24,520 nt of DNA. It comes from JAWLCA01 sp050485905 (GTDB taxonomy: Bacteria; Pseudomonadota; Alphaproteobacteria; Rhodobacterales; Rhodobacteraceae). Shown here piece by piece: positions 1-7,648 of the stretch. The notes below the pieces were generated by a model that was given only the letters and a program-made list of their open reading frames with translations, did no database searches and was not told the origin of the DNA. The DNA lies in assembly GCA_050485905.1 (NCBI GenBank), contig JBJHCH010000046.1:1-24520 (forward strand), given 5' to 3'. Made by a program: the position numbers and the translations under genes. The number at the start of each line of letters is the position of its first letter. Within the stretch, counting starts at the first letter, position 1.

Positions 1-680
1 ATATCTTTGTCGGCCTCGGTGACCGGCAGAGCAAGGATTTCGGCCCCGACCACATCTCGCAGGATCTGTCGACCGAGAACGGCGCGGTGATCCGCCTGAC
101 GCTGGACGGAGAGATCCCCGCCGACAATCCATTCGTCGATCAGGACGGCGCGGCGGGCGCGATCTGGTCCTATGGCCACCGCAACATTCAGGCGATGGCG
201 CAGCACCCCGAAACCGGCGCGATCTGGCTGGCCGAACATGGCGAGGCCGGCGGCGATGAGGTCAACATCGTCCAGCGCGGCGAAAACTACGGCTGGCCGC
301 TGGCAGCCTATGGCGTGGACTATCGCACAGGCGAGCAGTTCGCCGAAACGCACCAGCCCGGCGACGGCTTCATCGCGCCGGTGTTCCACTGGCCGCCGGG
401 CCGCGACGCGCATTTCCCGCCCTCGGGCATGGTGTTCTATGACGGCGACGCCTTCCCCGACTGGCAGGGCCACATGCTGGTCGGCAACCTCTATCACGAA
501 TACCTCGGCCTTTTCGCCGTGGACGGCGAACAGGTCAGCGCCCCCGAGCGCCTGCTGGAGGGCGAGGGCTGGCGCATCCGTGACATCGCGGTCGGGCCGG
601 ATGACGGGCTGATCTATGTGATTGCCGATGGCGACAACGCACCGCTGCTGCGCCTTGCCCCGGCCGAGGTCAGCCAGTGA
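1..680 (+). CDS. PQQ-dependent sugar dehydrogenase (aldose sugar dehydrogenase type), C-terminal part
   Basis: The frame is open from base 3 and stops with TGA at 678-680. The gene begins outside the window, so only about 225 C-terminal residues are present. The protein shows the six-bladed propeller signatures of the soluble glucose/sorbosone dehydrogenase family: FVGLGDR near the visible start, IWSYGHRN, then WLAEHGEAGGDEVN and GENYGWPLAAYG, and later FPPSGMVFY. Members oxidise aldose sugars in the periplasm with PQQ and calcium; the GHRN and EHG...GGDE segments contribute to the cofactor and metal site. The signal peptide expected for the family would lie upstream and cannot be seen. The gene is followed at once by a hairpin terminator and converges on the Lrp regulators, so it is the last gene of its transcript. 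The family call is firm; the sugar substrate is unknown. Confidence 0.9.
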   Translation, partial: IFVGLGDRQSKDFGPDHISQDLSTENGAVIRLTLDGEIPADNPFVDQDGAAGAIWSYGHRNIQAMAQHPETGAIWLAEHGEAGGDEVNIVQRGENYGWPLAAYGVDYRTGEQFAETHQPGDGFIAPVFHWPPGRDAHFPPSGMVFYDGDAFPDWQGHMLVGNLYHEYLGLFAVDGEQVSAPERLLEGEGWRIRDIAVGPDDGLIYVIADGDNAPLLRLAPAEVSQ

Positions 681-691
681 CCTGAACACCT

Positions 692-728
692 GCGGCGCCC
701 GCACCCCATGCGGGCGCCGCAACCTTTT
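692..728. terminator. Bidirectional hairpin terminator between convergent genes
   Basis: A perfect 10-bp GC-rich stem (692-701 with 711-720) has a 9-base loop and is followed on the plus strand by CCTTTT. It sits between the sugar dehydrogenase stop (680) and the end of the minus-strand Lrp gene (732), so it can serve both transcripts. Confidence 0.75.
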
Positions 729-731
729 GCG

Positions 732-1190
732 CTACGCCAGCGGCCCCGGCCGCCGCTCCTCGCTCAGCAGCACGTTGGCATCCACCTGCCCCACGCCGGG
801 CAGGGTCATGATCCGCCGCCTGAGCACCCGTTCGAAATCGCTGATGTCGCGCGCCACCACCCGCAGGCGATAGTCATAGATCCCCAGCACATGCTGCACG
901 GTCTGCACCTCTGGTATCGCCGTCACCGCGCGTTCGAAATCGTCCAGGCTGACGCGCCCCTTGGTGGCCAGTTTCACCCCCAGAAAGACGGTGACGCCAA
1001 AGCCCAGCGCCTGCGGGTCCAGCGCCACGCGGCGGCCACGGAGCGCGCCCGCCGCCTCCAGCTTCTTCGTCCGCCGCAGGATGGCCGAGGCGCTCAGCCG
1101 CCGCCCGCCGGTCAGATCCTTGGCGCTTTGGGTGGCGTCGGCGATCAGCCCGCGCAGGATCATCCGGTCGATCACATCCAGCGCGATCAT
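732..1190 (-). CDS. Lrp/AsnC family transcriptional regulator (downstream gene of a pair)
   Basis: A 152-residue protein of normal Lrp/AsnC length. The N-terminal winged helix-turn-helix covers about residues 4-60, with recognition-helix text SASAILRRTKKLEAAGAL. It is followed by the RAM (ligand-sensing, oligomerising) domain, with GIYDYRLRVVARD and MTLPGVGQV in the usual places. Such proteins bind DNA as dimers or octamers and respond to amino acids. The start ATG (1190-1188) overlaps the TGA of the upstream Lrp gene as ATGA, so translation is probably coupled. A much longer reading is possible in this frame, but it runs antisense through the neighbouring gene and is not credible. The divergent ilvC gene suggests a role in branched-chain amino-acid control; that role is inference. 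Confidence 0.9.
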   Translation of the reverse strand: MIALDVIDRMILRGLIADATQSAKDLTGGRRLSASAILRRTKKLEAAGALRGRRVALDPQALGFGVTVFLGVKLATKGRVSLDDFERAVTAIPEVQTVQHVLGIYDYRLRVVARDISDFERVLRRRIMTLPGVGQVDANVLLSEERRPGPLA

Positions 1191-1645
1191 ATCGGCAGCA
1201 CCTCCTGATCCTTGATGACGGCCACATGCATCAGCGCCTCGATATCGGCGATATGCGGCAGGGTCAGGATGCGGGTGCGATAGATCTCCTGATAATGGCC
1301 CATGTCGCGGGCGATGACGTTCAGCCGCACATCGACCCGGCCAAGGAACGTCTGGATCTCGATCACCTCGGGCACCTCGCGCGCGGCGGCGATGAAATCG
1401 TCGAATGCCCGCGGCGCGGTCTTGTCCAGCGTGAAGCGAAGCGAAACCTCCACCTCCCAGCCCAGCTTGCGCCAGTCGATCACCGCATGAACCCCCCGGA
1501 TCACCCCGCCGTTGCGCAGCCGGTCCAGCCGCCGCCAGCAGGTCGCCAGCGTGACATTGGCCCGTTCCGCCAGCTCCGCCATCGGCAGCACCGGGTCGGA
1601 CTGGTAGTGTCGTAAAATACGGCGGTCCACGTCGTCGATCTGCAT
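1187..1645 (-). CDS. Lrp/AsnC family transcriptional regulator (upstream gene of a pair)
   Basis: A 152-residue Lrp/AsnC protein starting MQIDDVDRRILRHYQSD. The helix-turn-helix is near residues 20-45 (ANVTLATCWRRLDRLRNGGV), followed by the RAM domain with GRVDVRLNVIARD and LTLPHIADIEA. It is the first gene of a two-gene minus-strand unit and shares a 4-base overlap with the second. The two are clearly paralogous but well diverged, so they may form hetero-oligomers or sense different ligands. The start at 1645 is supported by a GGA-type ribosome site about 7 bases upstream and by the family N-terminus. The gene diverges from ilvC across a 130-base spacer that contains inverted repeats, one of which (1655-1669) lies only 10 bases from this start and could mediate autoregulation. 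Confidence 0.9.
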   Translation of the reverse strand: MQIDDVDRRILRHYQSDPVLPMAELAERANVTLATCWRRLDRLRNGGVIRGVHAVIDWRKLGWEVEVSLRFTLDKTAPRAFDDFIAAAREVPEVIEIQTFLGRVDVRLNVIARDMGHYQEIYRTRILTLPHIADIEALMHVAVIKDQEVLPI

Positions 1646-1700
1646 GATTTTTCCATATCACAGCGATATACGCCGATCTTTCGCATGAAACGGGCTATTT

Positions 1701-1716
1701 CGTCAAATTATGGACG
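1701..1716. promoter_or_regulatory. Candidate Lrp/AsnC-type operator between the regulator pair and ilvC
   Basis: CGTC-AAATTATG-GACG: symmetric CGTC/GACG arms flank an AT-rich core. The core CAAATTATG fits the central part of the Escherichia coli Lrp consensus (AWATTWT), while the outer YAG/CTR bases do not match. Its place between an Lrp pair and ilvC makes it a reasonable site for one of these regulators. This is inference from pattern and context. Confidence 0.4.
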
Positions 1717-1739
1717 TTTTCACGGATCGAGGATCGATA

Positions 1740-1755
1740 TGTTCACGCGTGAACA
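1740..1755. promoter_or_regulatory. 16-bp perfect palindrome upstream of ilvC
   Basis: TGTTCACGCGTGAACA equals its own reverse complement. It ends 20 bases before the ilvC start and just ahead of the AAAGGA ribosome site (1764-1769), a typical repressor position. A related half-site, GTTTTCACG, lies at 1716-1724. The binding protein is unknown; it does not resemble an Lrp core. Confidence 0.5.
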
Positions 1756-1775
1756 CAGACCCGAAAGGACGACCC

Positions 1776-2798
1776 ATGCGCGTTTATTACGACCGCGACT
1801 GCGACATCAACCTGATCAAGGACAAGAAGGTGGCAATCCTCGGCTACGGCAGCCAGGGCCACGCCCACGCCCTGAACCTGCGCGATTCCGGCGCCAAGAA
1901 CATCGTCGTCGCCCTCCGCGACGGCTCCCCCAGCGCCAAGAAATGCGAGGCCGAGGGCCTGAAGGTCATGGGCATCGCCGAAGCCGCCGCCTGGGCCGAT
2001 CTGGTGATGTTCACCATGCCGGACGAGCTGCAGGCCGAAACCTACCGCAAGTATGTCCACGACAACCTGCGTGAAGGCTCCGCCATCGCCTTTGCCCACG
2101 GCCTGAACGTCCACTTCGGCCTGATCGAGCCGAAAAAGGGCGTCGACGTCATCATGATGGCCCCGAAAGGCCCCGGCCACACCGTCCGCGGCGAATACAC
2201 CAAGGGCGGCGGCGTCCCCTGCCTGGTGGCCGTCCACAACGACGCGAGCGGCAAGGCGCTGGAAATCGGCCTGTCCTACTGCTCGGCCATCGGCGGCGGC
2301 CGGTCGGGCATCATCGAGACCAACTTCAAGGAAGAATGCGAGACCGACCTCTTCGGCGAGCAGGCGGTTCTCTGCGGCGGCCTGGTCGAGCTGATCCGCA
2401 TGGGCTTCGAGACGCTGGTCGAGGCCGGCTACGCGCCCGAGATGGCCTATTTCGAATGCCTGCACGAGGTGAAGCTGATCGTGGACCTGATCTACGAGGG
2501 CGGCATCGCCAACATGAACTACTCGATCTCCAACACCGCCGAATACGGCGAATACGTCAGCGGCCCGCGCATCCTGCCCTATGACGAGACCAAGGCGCGG
2601 ATGAAGGCGGTGCTGCGCGACATCCAGACCGGGCGTTTCACCCGCGACTGGATGCAGGAGTGCAACTCGGGCCAGGCGATGTTCAAGGCCACCCGCCGCC
2701 TGCACGACGCGCACGAGATCGAAGCCGTGGGCGAAAAGCTGCGCGGCATGATGCCTTGGATCACCAAGGGCAAGATGGTCGACAAGGACCGCAACTGA
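1776..2798 (+). CDS. ilvC: Ketol-acid reductoisomerase (NADP+), class I
   Basis: A 340-residue enzyme of valine, leucine and isoleucine synthesis. It isomerises and reduces 2-acetolactate or 2-aceto-2-hydroxybutyrate with NADPH and magnesium in the cytoplasm. The Rossmann motif GYGSQGHAHALNLRDSG is at about residues 25-41, and the following loop has R and two S residues (LRDGSPS) that suit NADPH. Metal ligands fall in ETDLFGEQAVLCGG and FECLHEVKLIVDLIYEGG, and SNTAEYG is also conserved. The length is that of short class I enzymes. The start MRVYYDRDCD at 1776 has AAAGGA 6 bases upstream; an in-frame ATG at 1710 would add 22 residues absent from the family and would swallow the palindrome. A strong terminator follows. 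Confidence 0.97.
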   Translation: MRVYYDRDCDINLIKDKKVAILGYGSQGHAHALNLRDSGAKNIVVALRDGSPSAKKCEAEGLKVMGIAEAAAWADLVMFTMPDELQAETYRKYVHDNLREGSAIAFAHGLNVHFGLIEPKKGVDVIMMAPKGPGHTVRGEYTKGGGVPCLVAVHNDASGKALEIGLSYCSAIGGGRSGIIETNFKEECETDLFGEQAVLCGGLVELIRMGFETLVEAGYAPEMAYFECLHEVKLIVDLIYEGGIANMNYSISNTAEYGEYVSGPRILPYDETKARMKAVLRDIQTGRFTRDWMQECNSGQAMFKATRRLHDAHEIEAVGEKLRGMMPWITKGKMVDKDRN

Positions 2799-2804
2799 TC
2801 TGGC

Positions 2805-2829
2805 AAGGGGCGCCCGCGGGCGCCCCTTT
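2805..2829. terminator. Bidirectional rho-independent terminator
   Basis: A perfect GC palindrome at 2807-2826 (10-bp half-arms), flanked by AA and TTT, lies between the ilvC stop (2798) and the end of the convergent Dcp-type peptidase gene (2836). It suits both directions. Confidence 0.8.
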
Positions 2830-2835
2830 CGCTTT

Positions 2836-4854
2836 TCAGGCGGCGTCCAGCAGCCCGCGCCCCTTCAGCAAGGCCTCCACCCCCGGCATCCGGCCGCGGA
2901 AGGCGGTATAAAGCGCCTCGGCCTCCTCCGACCCGCCGGCCGACAGGATATGACGCTCCAGCTTCCGGGCGGTTTCGGGGTCAAAGGCATCGCCGGCTTC
3001 CTCGAACGCCTCGAACGCATCGGCGTCCATCACCTCTGACCACATGTAACTGTAGTAGCCCGACGAATAACCGTCACCGGCGAAGACATGGGCGAAATGC
3101 GGCGTCGCGTGGCGCATCGGGATGGCGTGCGGCAGGCCAAGGTCGGCGAGGATCTCGCCCTGCCGCGCCATCGGGTCGGCGGGCGCCGCGCCGGTGTGGA
3201 ACTCCAGATCAACCAGCGCCGAGGCCACGTATTCCACCGTCGCATGGGCCTGATCGTAGGTCCGCGCGGCCAGTAGCCGGTCCGCCATGTCCTGCGGCAT
3301 AGGCTCGCCGGTGCGGTAGTGCCGGGCATGGGCCGCGATCACCTCGGGCACCTCCAGCCAGTGTTCGTAAAGCTGGCTGGGCAGTTCCACGAAATCACGC
3401 GCGACCGAGGTGCCGGAGATGAAGTCGTACGTCACGTCCGTCAGGATCTGGTGAAGCGCATGGCCGAATTCATGGAACAGCGTCCGCGCGTCGTCCCAAC
3501 TCAGCAGCGTCGGATCGCCCTTGGCAAAGTTGCAGACGTTGACGACAATGGGCCGCACCTCGCCCCCCAGCCTGCGCTGGCTGCGCATCGTCGAACACCA
3601 GGCGCCGGAGCGTTTCGACCCGCGCGCATGATAATCGCCGATGAAGACCGCCATGTGCCGCCCGTTCCGCGTCACCTCCCACGCGCGCGCGTCGGGGTGG
3701 TAGAGCGGCAGGTCTAGCGGGCGGAACTCCAGCCCGAACAGCCGGTTCGCCACGTCGAATGCCGCCGCGATCAGCCCGTCCAGCGGCAGGTAGGGCTTCA
3801 GCGCGGCCTCATCCAGATCGTGCTCGGCCTTGCGCCGCTTCTCGGAGTAGTAGCGCCAGTCCCAGGGTTCCAGATCGCCGTTGATCCCGTCCGCCCGCAT
3901 CATCGCGGTCAGCACCCCGGCATCCGCCGCAGCCTTTGCCTTGGCTGGCGCCCAGACGCGCAGCAGCAGATCGCGCACCGCCTGCGGCGTGCCCGCCATC
4001 TCGGTCTCCAGCTTGTAGGTGGCGAAGTCCGCGTAGCCCAGAAGCGCCGCCCGCTCTTGCCGCAGCGCCAGCGTCTCGGCCGCGATGGCGCGGTTGTCGC
4101 GGTCGTTGCCGTTCGCCCCCCGCGCGGTCCAGGCGCGGAACGCGACCTCGCGCAGGTCGCGGCGGGATGAGAATTGCAGGAACGGCACGATCAGCGACCG
4201 GCTGAGCGTCAGCAGATACCCCTCCTTCCCGCGCTCCTGCGCGGCGGCGCGGGCGGCGTCGATCACGAAATCGGGCAGCCCCTCCAGGTCCGCCTCGGCC
4301 AGCGGCATCGACCACTCCCGCTCTTCTCCCAGCAGGTTCTGGGTGAACTGCGTCCCCAGCACGGCCAGGCGCGATTTCACCTCGGTCAGCCTGTCCCGCG
4401 CCGCCCCTTCCAGCGCGGCACCGGCGCGGACGAACATGCGGCGATAGAGCATCAGCACCCGCGCCTGCTCCGTCGTCAGGTCCAGCGCATCGCGCCCCTG
4501 CCACAGCGCCTCGATCCGGTCGAACAGCGCGCGGTTGTTCGTGACCTCGGACGAATAGGCCGACATCTTTGGGGCCAGATCGCGCTGCAGCGCCTCGCGC
4601 GCCGGGTTCGCATCCGATCCGGCAAGGTTGTAGAACACGCCCGACACGCGGCTCAGCGTCTCATCCGCCAGTTCCAGCGCCTCGATCGTGTTGGCAAAGC
4701 TGGGCGGCTCAGGGTTCCCGGCAATCGCCGCGATGGCCGCCCGCCCCTCGGCCAGCGCCGCGTCAAAGGCCGGGGCGAACTGATCGTCCTGAATTGCGTC
4801 AAAGGGCGGCAGCCGGAACGGCGTGTCCCAGTCGGCCAGCAGCGGGTTGGTCAT
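2836..4854 (-). CDS. dcp: M3 family zinc metallopeptidase (peptidyl-dipeptidase Dcp / oligopeptidase A type)
   Basis: A 672-residue cytoplasmic peptidase that degrades short peptides. The zinc motif HEFGH lies at residues 461-465 (H461, E462, H465), and the third ligand E490 is in the segment DFVELPSQ. The C-terminal M3 signature GDGYSSGYYSYMWSEVMDAD is also present. The length and the start (NPLLADWDTPFRLPPFD) resemble Dcp, about 680 residues in E. coli, rather than the thimet branch; Dcp and oligopeptidase A cannot be separated with certainty by eye. There is no signal peptide. Its ATG (4854-4852) overlaps the stop of the upstream MoeB-like gene as ATGA, which makes it the last gene of the minus-strand unit that begins with rpoH2. 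The gene symbol is a best guess. Confidence 0.9.
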   Translation of the reverse strand: MTNPLLADWDTPFRLPPFDAIQDDQFAPAFDAALAEGRAAIAAIAGNPEPPSFANTIEALELADETLSRVSGVFYNLAGSDANPAREALQRDLAPKMSAYSSEVTNNRALFDRIEALWQGRDALDLTTEQARVLMLYRRMFVRAGAALEGAARDRLTEVKSRLAVLGTQFTQNLLGEEREWSMPLAEADLEGLPDFVIDAARAAAQERGKEGYLLTLSRSLIVPFLQFSSRRDLREVAFRAWTARGANGNDRDNRAIAAETLALRQERAALLGYADFATYKLETEMAGTPQAVRDLLLRVWAPAKAKAAADAGVLTAMMRADGINGDLEPWDWRYYSEKRRKAEHDLDEAALKPYLPLDGLIAAAFDVANRLFGLEFRPLDLPLYHPDARAWEVTRNGRHMAVFIGDYHARGSKRSGAWCSTMRSQRRLGGEVRPIVVNVCNFAKGDPTLLSWDDARTLFHEFGHALHQILTDVTYDFISGTSVARDFVELPSQLYEHWLEVPEVIAAHARHYRTGEPMPQDMADRLLAARTYDQAHATVEYVASALVDLEFHTGAAPADPMARQGEILADLGLPHAIPMRHATPHFAHVFAGDGYSSGYYSYMWSEVMDADAFEAFEEAGDAFDPETARKLERHILSAGGSEEAEALYTAFRGRMPGVEALLKGRGLLDAA

Positions 4855-5912
4855 GCGTCACTCTCCTGTGCATTGGCGTTCGTGCCGCAGACCGGGCAAT
4901 CGGGCCGGCGTTTCAGCGCGATGATCCGCGTCTCGGTGTAAAGCGCGTCATGGATCAGCATCCGCCCGCGCAGCCCCTCGCCCGCGTCGGTGATGTGCTT
5001 GACGGCCTCCAGCGCCATCATCGATCCGATCACGCCGGGCAGCGGGGCGACGATCCCGGCCTCGGCGCAGCTTGGCACCAGCCCCGGCGCGGGGCGGGTG
5101 GGAAAGACGCATTCGAAACACGGGCCGCCACGCGCGGGGTCGTAAAGGCTGATCTGCCCCTCCCACTGGGTCATGGCGGCGGCGATCAGCGGCTTGCCCG
5201 CCGCCACTGCCGCCCGGTTCACCAGATAACGGGTGTCGAAATTGTCCGACCCGTCCAGGATCAGGTCGTAATCCGCGAACAGTTCCGCCGCGATGCCATC
5301 GTCCAGCCGGCGGTTATAGGGGCGCAGGGTGACGAAGGGGTTCAGCGCCTCCACCGCCGCCTGCGCGGAAAACACCTTGGCCATGCCGATGCGGGCATCC
5401 GAATGGATCACCTGCCGCTGCAGGTTCGTGGCATCCACCGCATCGTCGTCGATCACGCCGATGGTGCCCACCCCGGCGGCGGCCAGATACAGCAGCGCCG
5501 GCGATCCCAGCCCCCCCGCGCCGATCACCAGCACCCGCGCCTGCGACAGCGCGCGCTGGCCCGGCCCGCCGACCTCTCGCAGCATGATGTGCCGGGCGTA
5601 GCGGTTCAGTTCCGCCTCGCTGAACTTTCCCGGCTGCGGCGGTTCGGCCAGCGTATCGGGCACCATCCGGCGCAGGCGCATCAGCCCCTGCCGATAGATC
5701 CAGACGATCCCGGCCGCCGCCCCCAGCAGCAGCCAGGGCGCGGCCGATCCGCCGGTGTTCGCCCTGAGTGCATTGCCATCGGGCAGCACGGTATGGGCGA
5801 TCATCACGCCGACATAAAGCAGCCCGATTGTCAGCCAGCGCGCCTGATGCGGCATTCCCATCGCCCAGCCCACGCCCCAAAGCGCCCCCGCCATGCCAAG
5901 AACCAGCAGCAT
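4851..5912 (-). CDS. moeB: MoeB/ThiF/HesA family E1-like adenylyltransferase with N-terminal membrane segments
   Basis: A 353-residue protein. Residues 90-353 form the MoeB/ThiF fold, which adenylates the C-terminal Gly-Gly of a ubiquitin-like sulfur carrier (MoaD or ThiS) for molybdopterin or thiamine synthesis. Visible are the nucleotide loop GAGGLGSPAL (131-140), DDDAVDATNLQRQ, the conserved Cys282 in PSCAEAG, and two zinc pairs, C265/C268 and C339/C342. There is no rhodanese domain. Unusually, residues 1-75 contain three hydrophobic stretches (about 1-20, 26-42, 58-73), so the enzyme is probably membrane-anchored. The start at 5912, two bases after the dut stop, is the first possible one that does not read deep into dut. 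The gene overlaps dcp downstream by 4 bases. MoeB versus ThiF specificity is not settled. Confidence 0.88.
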   Translation of the reverse strand: MLLVLGMAGALWGVGWAMGMPHQARWLTIGLLYVGVMIAHTVLPDGNALRANTGGSAAPWLLLGAAAGIVWIYRQGLMRLRRMVPDTLAEPPQPGKFSEAELNRYARHIMLREVGGPGQRALSQARVLVIGAGGLGSPALLYLAAAGVGTIGVIDDDAVDATNLQRQVIHSDARIGMAKVFSAQAAVEALNPFVTLRPYNRRLDDGIAAELFADYDLILDGSDNFDTRYLVNRAAVAAGKPLIAAAMTQWEGQISLYDPARGGPCFECVFPTRPAPGLVPSCAEAGIVAPLPGVIGSMMALEAVKHITDAGEGLRGRMLIHDALYTETRIIALKRRPDCPVCGTNANAQESDA

Positions 5913-5914
5913 CC

Positions 5915-6382
5915 CTAGCCCCGCCCGGTAGAGCCGAACCCGCCCGCACCGCGCGCCGTTTCCGGCAGCGCCTCGACCACGCGAAAGCCCGCCTGAGCGA
6001 CCGGCGCGACGATGGCCTGCGCGATCCGGTCGCCGTGGGCGATATGGAACGGCGCGGCGCCCAGGTTCACCAGCAACACCCCCAGCGGGCCGCGATAATC
6101 GCTGTCGATGGTGCCGGGCGTATTCGGCAGGCTGATCCCGTGCTTCAGCGCAAGGCCGGATCGGGGGCGGATCTGCATCTCCCACCCTTCGGGGATTGCG
6201 ACGCGCAGGCCGGTCGGGACGATCCGCCGCTCCATTGGCGCCAGCACCAGCCCGGCGGCGCGGTCGGCCTCCGGCAGGTTGGCGCGCAGGTCGGCCCCCG
6301 CCGCGCCCGCCGTCTCATAGCGCGGCAGCGGGACGGCACGGTCGGCCCAGTCTTCCCAGATGATGTCGATAACTGGCGTCAT
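5915..6382 (-). CDS. dut: Deoxyuridine 5'-triphosphate nucleotidohydrolase (dUTPase)
   Basis: A 155-residue trimeric dUTPase that cleaves dUTP to dUMP and pyrophosphate, keeping uracil out of DNA and supplying dTMP synthesis. All five family motifs are present in order: AGADLRA (28-34), RPRSGLALK (72-80), NTPGTIDSDYRG (87-98), GDRIAQAI (117-124) and the C-terminal RGAGGFGSTG (144-153) that closes over the substrate. The gene lies 16 bases after coaBC and 2 bases before the MoeB-like gene. The dut-coaBC association is common in proteobacteria. Confidence 0.97.
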   Translation of the reverse strand: MTPVIDIIWEDWADRAVPLPRYETAGAAGADLRANLPEADRAAGLVLAPMERRIVPTGLRVAIPEGWEMQIRPRSGLALKHGISLPNTPGTIDSDYRGPLGVLLVNLGAAPFHIAHGDRIAQAIVAPVAQAGFRVVEALPETARGAGGFGSTGRG

Positions 6383-6398
6383 GTCCTGTTTCGCGCGC

Positions 6399-7598
6399 TT
6401 AGTTCACAACAAAGGCCGCGATGCGCTCGGCCAGCCTGCGCGCCACGGCCTCCTTGGCCATCCGGGGCCAGCCCTCGGCGCCCTCGGCGGTGATCAGCGT
6501 CACCGCATTCTCGGCCCCGCCCATGATCCCGGTCTCGGGCGACACGTCATTCGCCACGATCCAGTCGCAGCCCTTGCGCGCCCGCTTGGCCGTGGCATGG
6601 GCCACCACGTCGTCGGTCTCGGCGGCAAAGCCCACGACCAGGCCCGGCCGCCCCTCGGCCATCTGCGAAACCGTGCCCAGGATATCCGGGTTCTCGGCGA
6701 ACTCCAGCGCCGGGGCCTTGCCCGACCCGTCCTTCTTCATCTTGCTGGCCGCGGCATTCTCCACCCGCCAGTCGGCCACGGCGGCGGCCATCACGGCGGC
6801 ATCGGCGGGCAGGGCCGCCTGCACCGCCTCCAGCATCTCGCGCGCGGTCTCCACCCGGATCACCGCCACCCCCTGCGGCGGCGACACGCTGGCCGGGCCG
6901 GTCACAAAGCTGACCCGCGCCCCCAGGTCGGCCAGCGCCCGGGCAATCGCCGCCCCCTGCGCGCCGGACGACCGGTTGGCGATATAGCGCACCGGGTCGA
7001 TCGGTTCATGGGTCGGGCCGGAGGTGACAATGACATGCCTGCCTGCCAGCGGCCCCTGCCCCAGCGCGGCCTCGATCGCCGCCACGATCTCCAGCGGCTC
7101 TGCCATGCGCCCCGGTCCGTACTCGCCACAGGCCATGTCGCCGTCGTTCGGCCCCACCACCAGCACACCATCGCCCCGCAGCGTCGTCAGGTTGCGCTGC
7201 GTCGCCGGGTGTTGCCACATCCGCACATTCATCGCCGGCGCGATCAGCACCCGCTTGTCCGTCGCCATCAGCAGGGTGGAGGCGAGATCGGAGGCATGGC
7301 CGCCCGCCATCTTCGCCATCAGATCCGCCGTCGCCGGGGCCACCACCACCAGATCGGCGGCGCGGGACAGCTGGATATGGCCCATCTCGGCCTCGTCCGT
7401 CAGGTCGAAAAGGTCCTGATAGACCCGCACCCCGGCCAGCGCGGAAACCGACAGCGGCGTCACGAACTCTGCCCCCGCCCGGGTCAGCACCGGCGTCACG
7501 GCCACGCCCCGTTCCTTCAGCCGCCGGATCAGGTCAAGCGTCTTGTAAGCCGCGATACCGCCGCCGATGATCAGAAGTATCCGCCGTCCTGCCAGCAT
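6399..7598 (-). CDS. coaBC: Bifunctional phosphopantothenoylcysteine decarboxylase / phosphopantothenate-cysteine ligase
   Basis: A 399-residue fusion that performs two successive steps of coenzyme A synthesis. The N-terminal flavoprotein CoaC half (about 1-190) begins RRILLIIGGGIAAYK and shows the decarboxylase His in MGHIQLSRAADL, the PAMN motif (IAPAMNVRMW) and the active-site Cys in GDMACGEYGPGRM. The C-terminal CoaB half shows VTSGPTHEPIDPVRYIANRS, AAVADWRVE and ENPDIL. The start ATG at 7598 is preceded by a good GGAGG site. The same frame is open further upstream, but that part is antisense to the ChaN-like gene. A 50-base spacer with a small GC hairpin (7626-7641) separates it from that upstream gene. 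Confidence 0.96.
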   Translation of the reverse strand: MLAGRRILLIIGGGIAAYKTLDLIRRLKERGVAVTPVLTRAGAEFVTPLSVSALAGVRVYQDLFDLTDEAEMGHIQLSRAADLVVVAPATADLMAKMAGGHASDLASTLLMATDKRVLIAPAMNVRMWQHPATQRNLTTLRGDGVLVVGPNDGDMACGEYGPGRMAEPLEIVAAIEAALGQGPLAGRHVIVTSGPTHEPIDPVRYIANRSSGAQGAAIARALADLGARVSFVTGPASVSPPQGVAVIRVETAREMLEAVQAALPADAAVMAAAVADWRVENAAASKMKKDGSGKAPALEFAENPDILGTVSQMAEGRPGLVVGFAAETDDVVAHATAKRARKGCDWIVANDVSPETGIMGGAENAVTLITAEGAEGWPRMAKEAVARRLAERIAAFVVN

Positions 7599-7648
7599 CG
7601 CCCGGCCCTCCTGCCGACAGGTGTAGGGCGCGGGCGCGCCCGGCACAA

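Noticed and set aside
732..1661. Single 309-residue minus-strand protein over both Lrp genes
   Set aside because: Its first half is an out-of-frame reading of the upstream Lrp gene; the real downstream gene starts at 1190 with an ATGA overlap.
1710..1775. 22-residue N-terminal extension of IlvC from ATG 1710
   Set aside because: The family starts at MRVYYD, a ribosome site lies before 1776, and the extension would code through the palindrome.
4851..6185. 444-residue version of the MoeB-like protein
   Set aside because: The extra residues are an Arg/Pro-rich shadow of dut with no homology features; the start 2 bases after the dut stop fits operon spacing.
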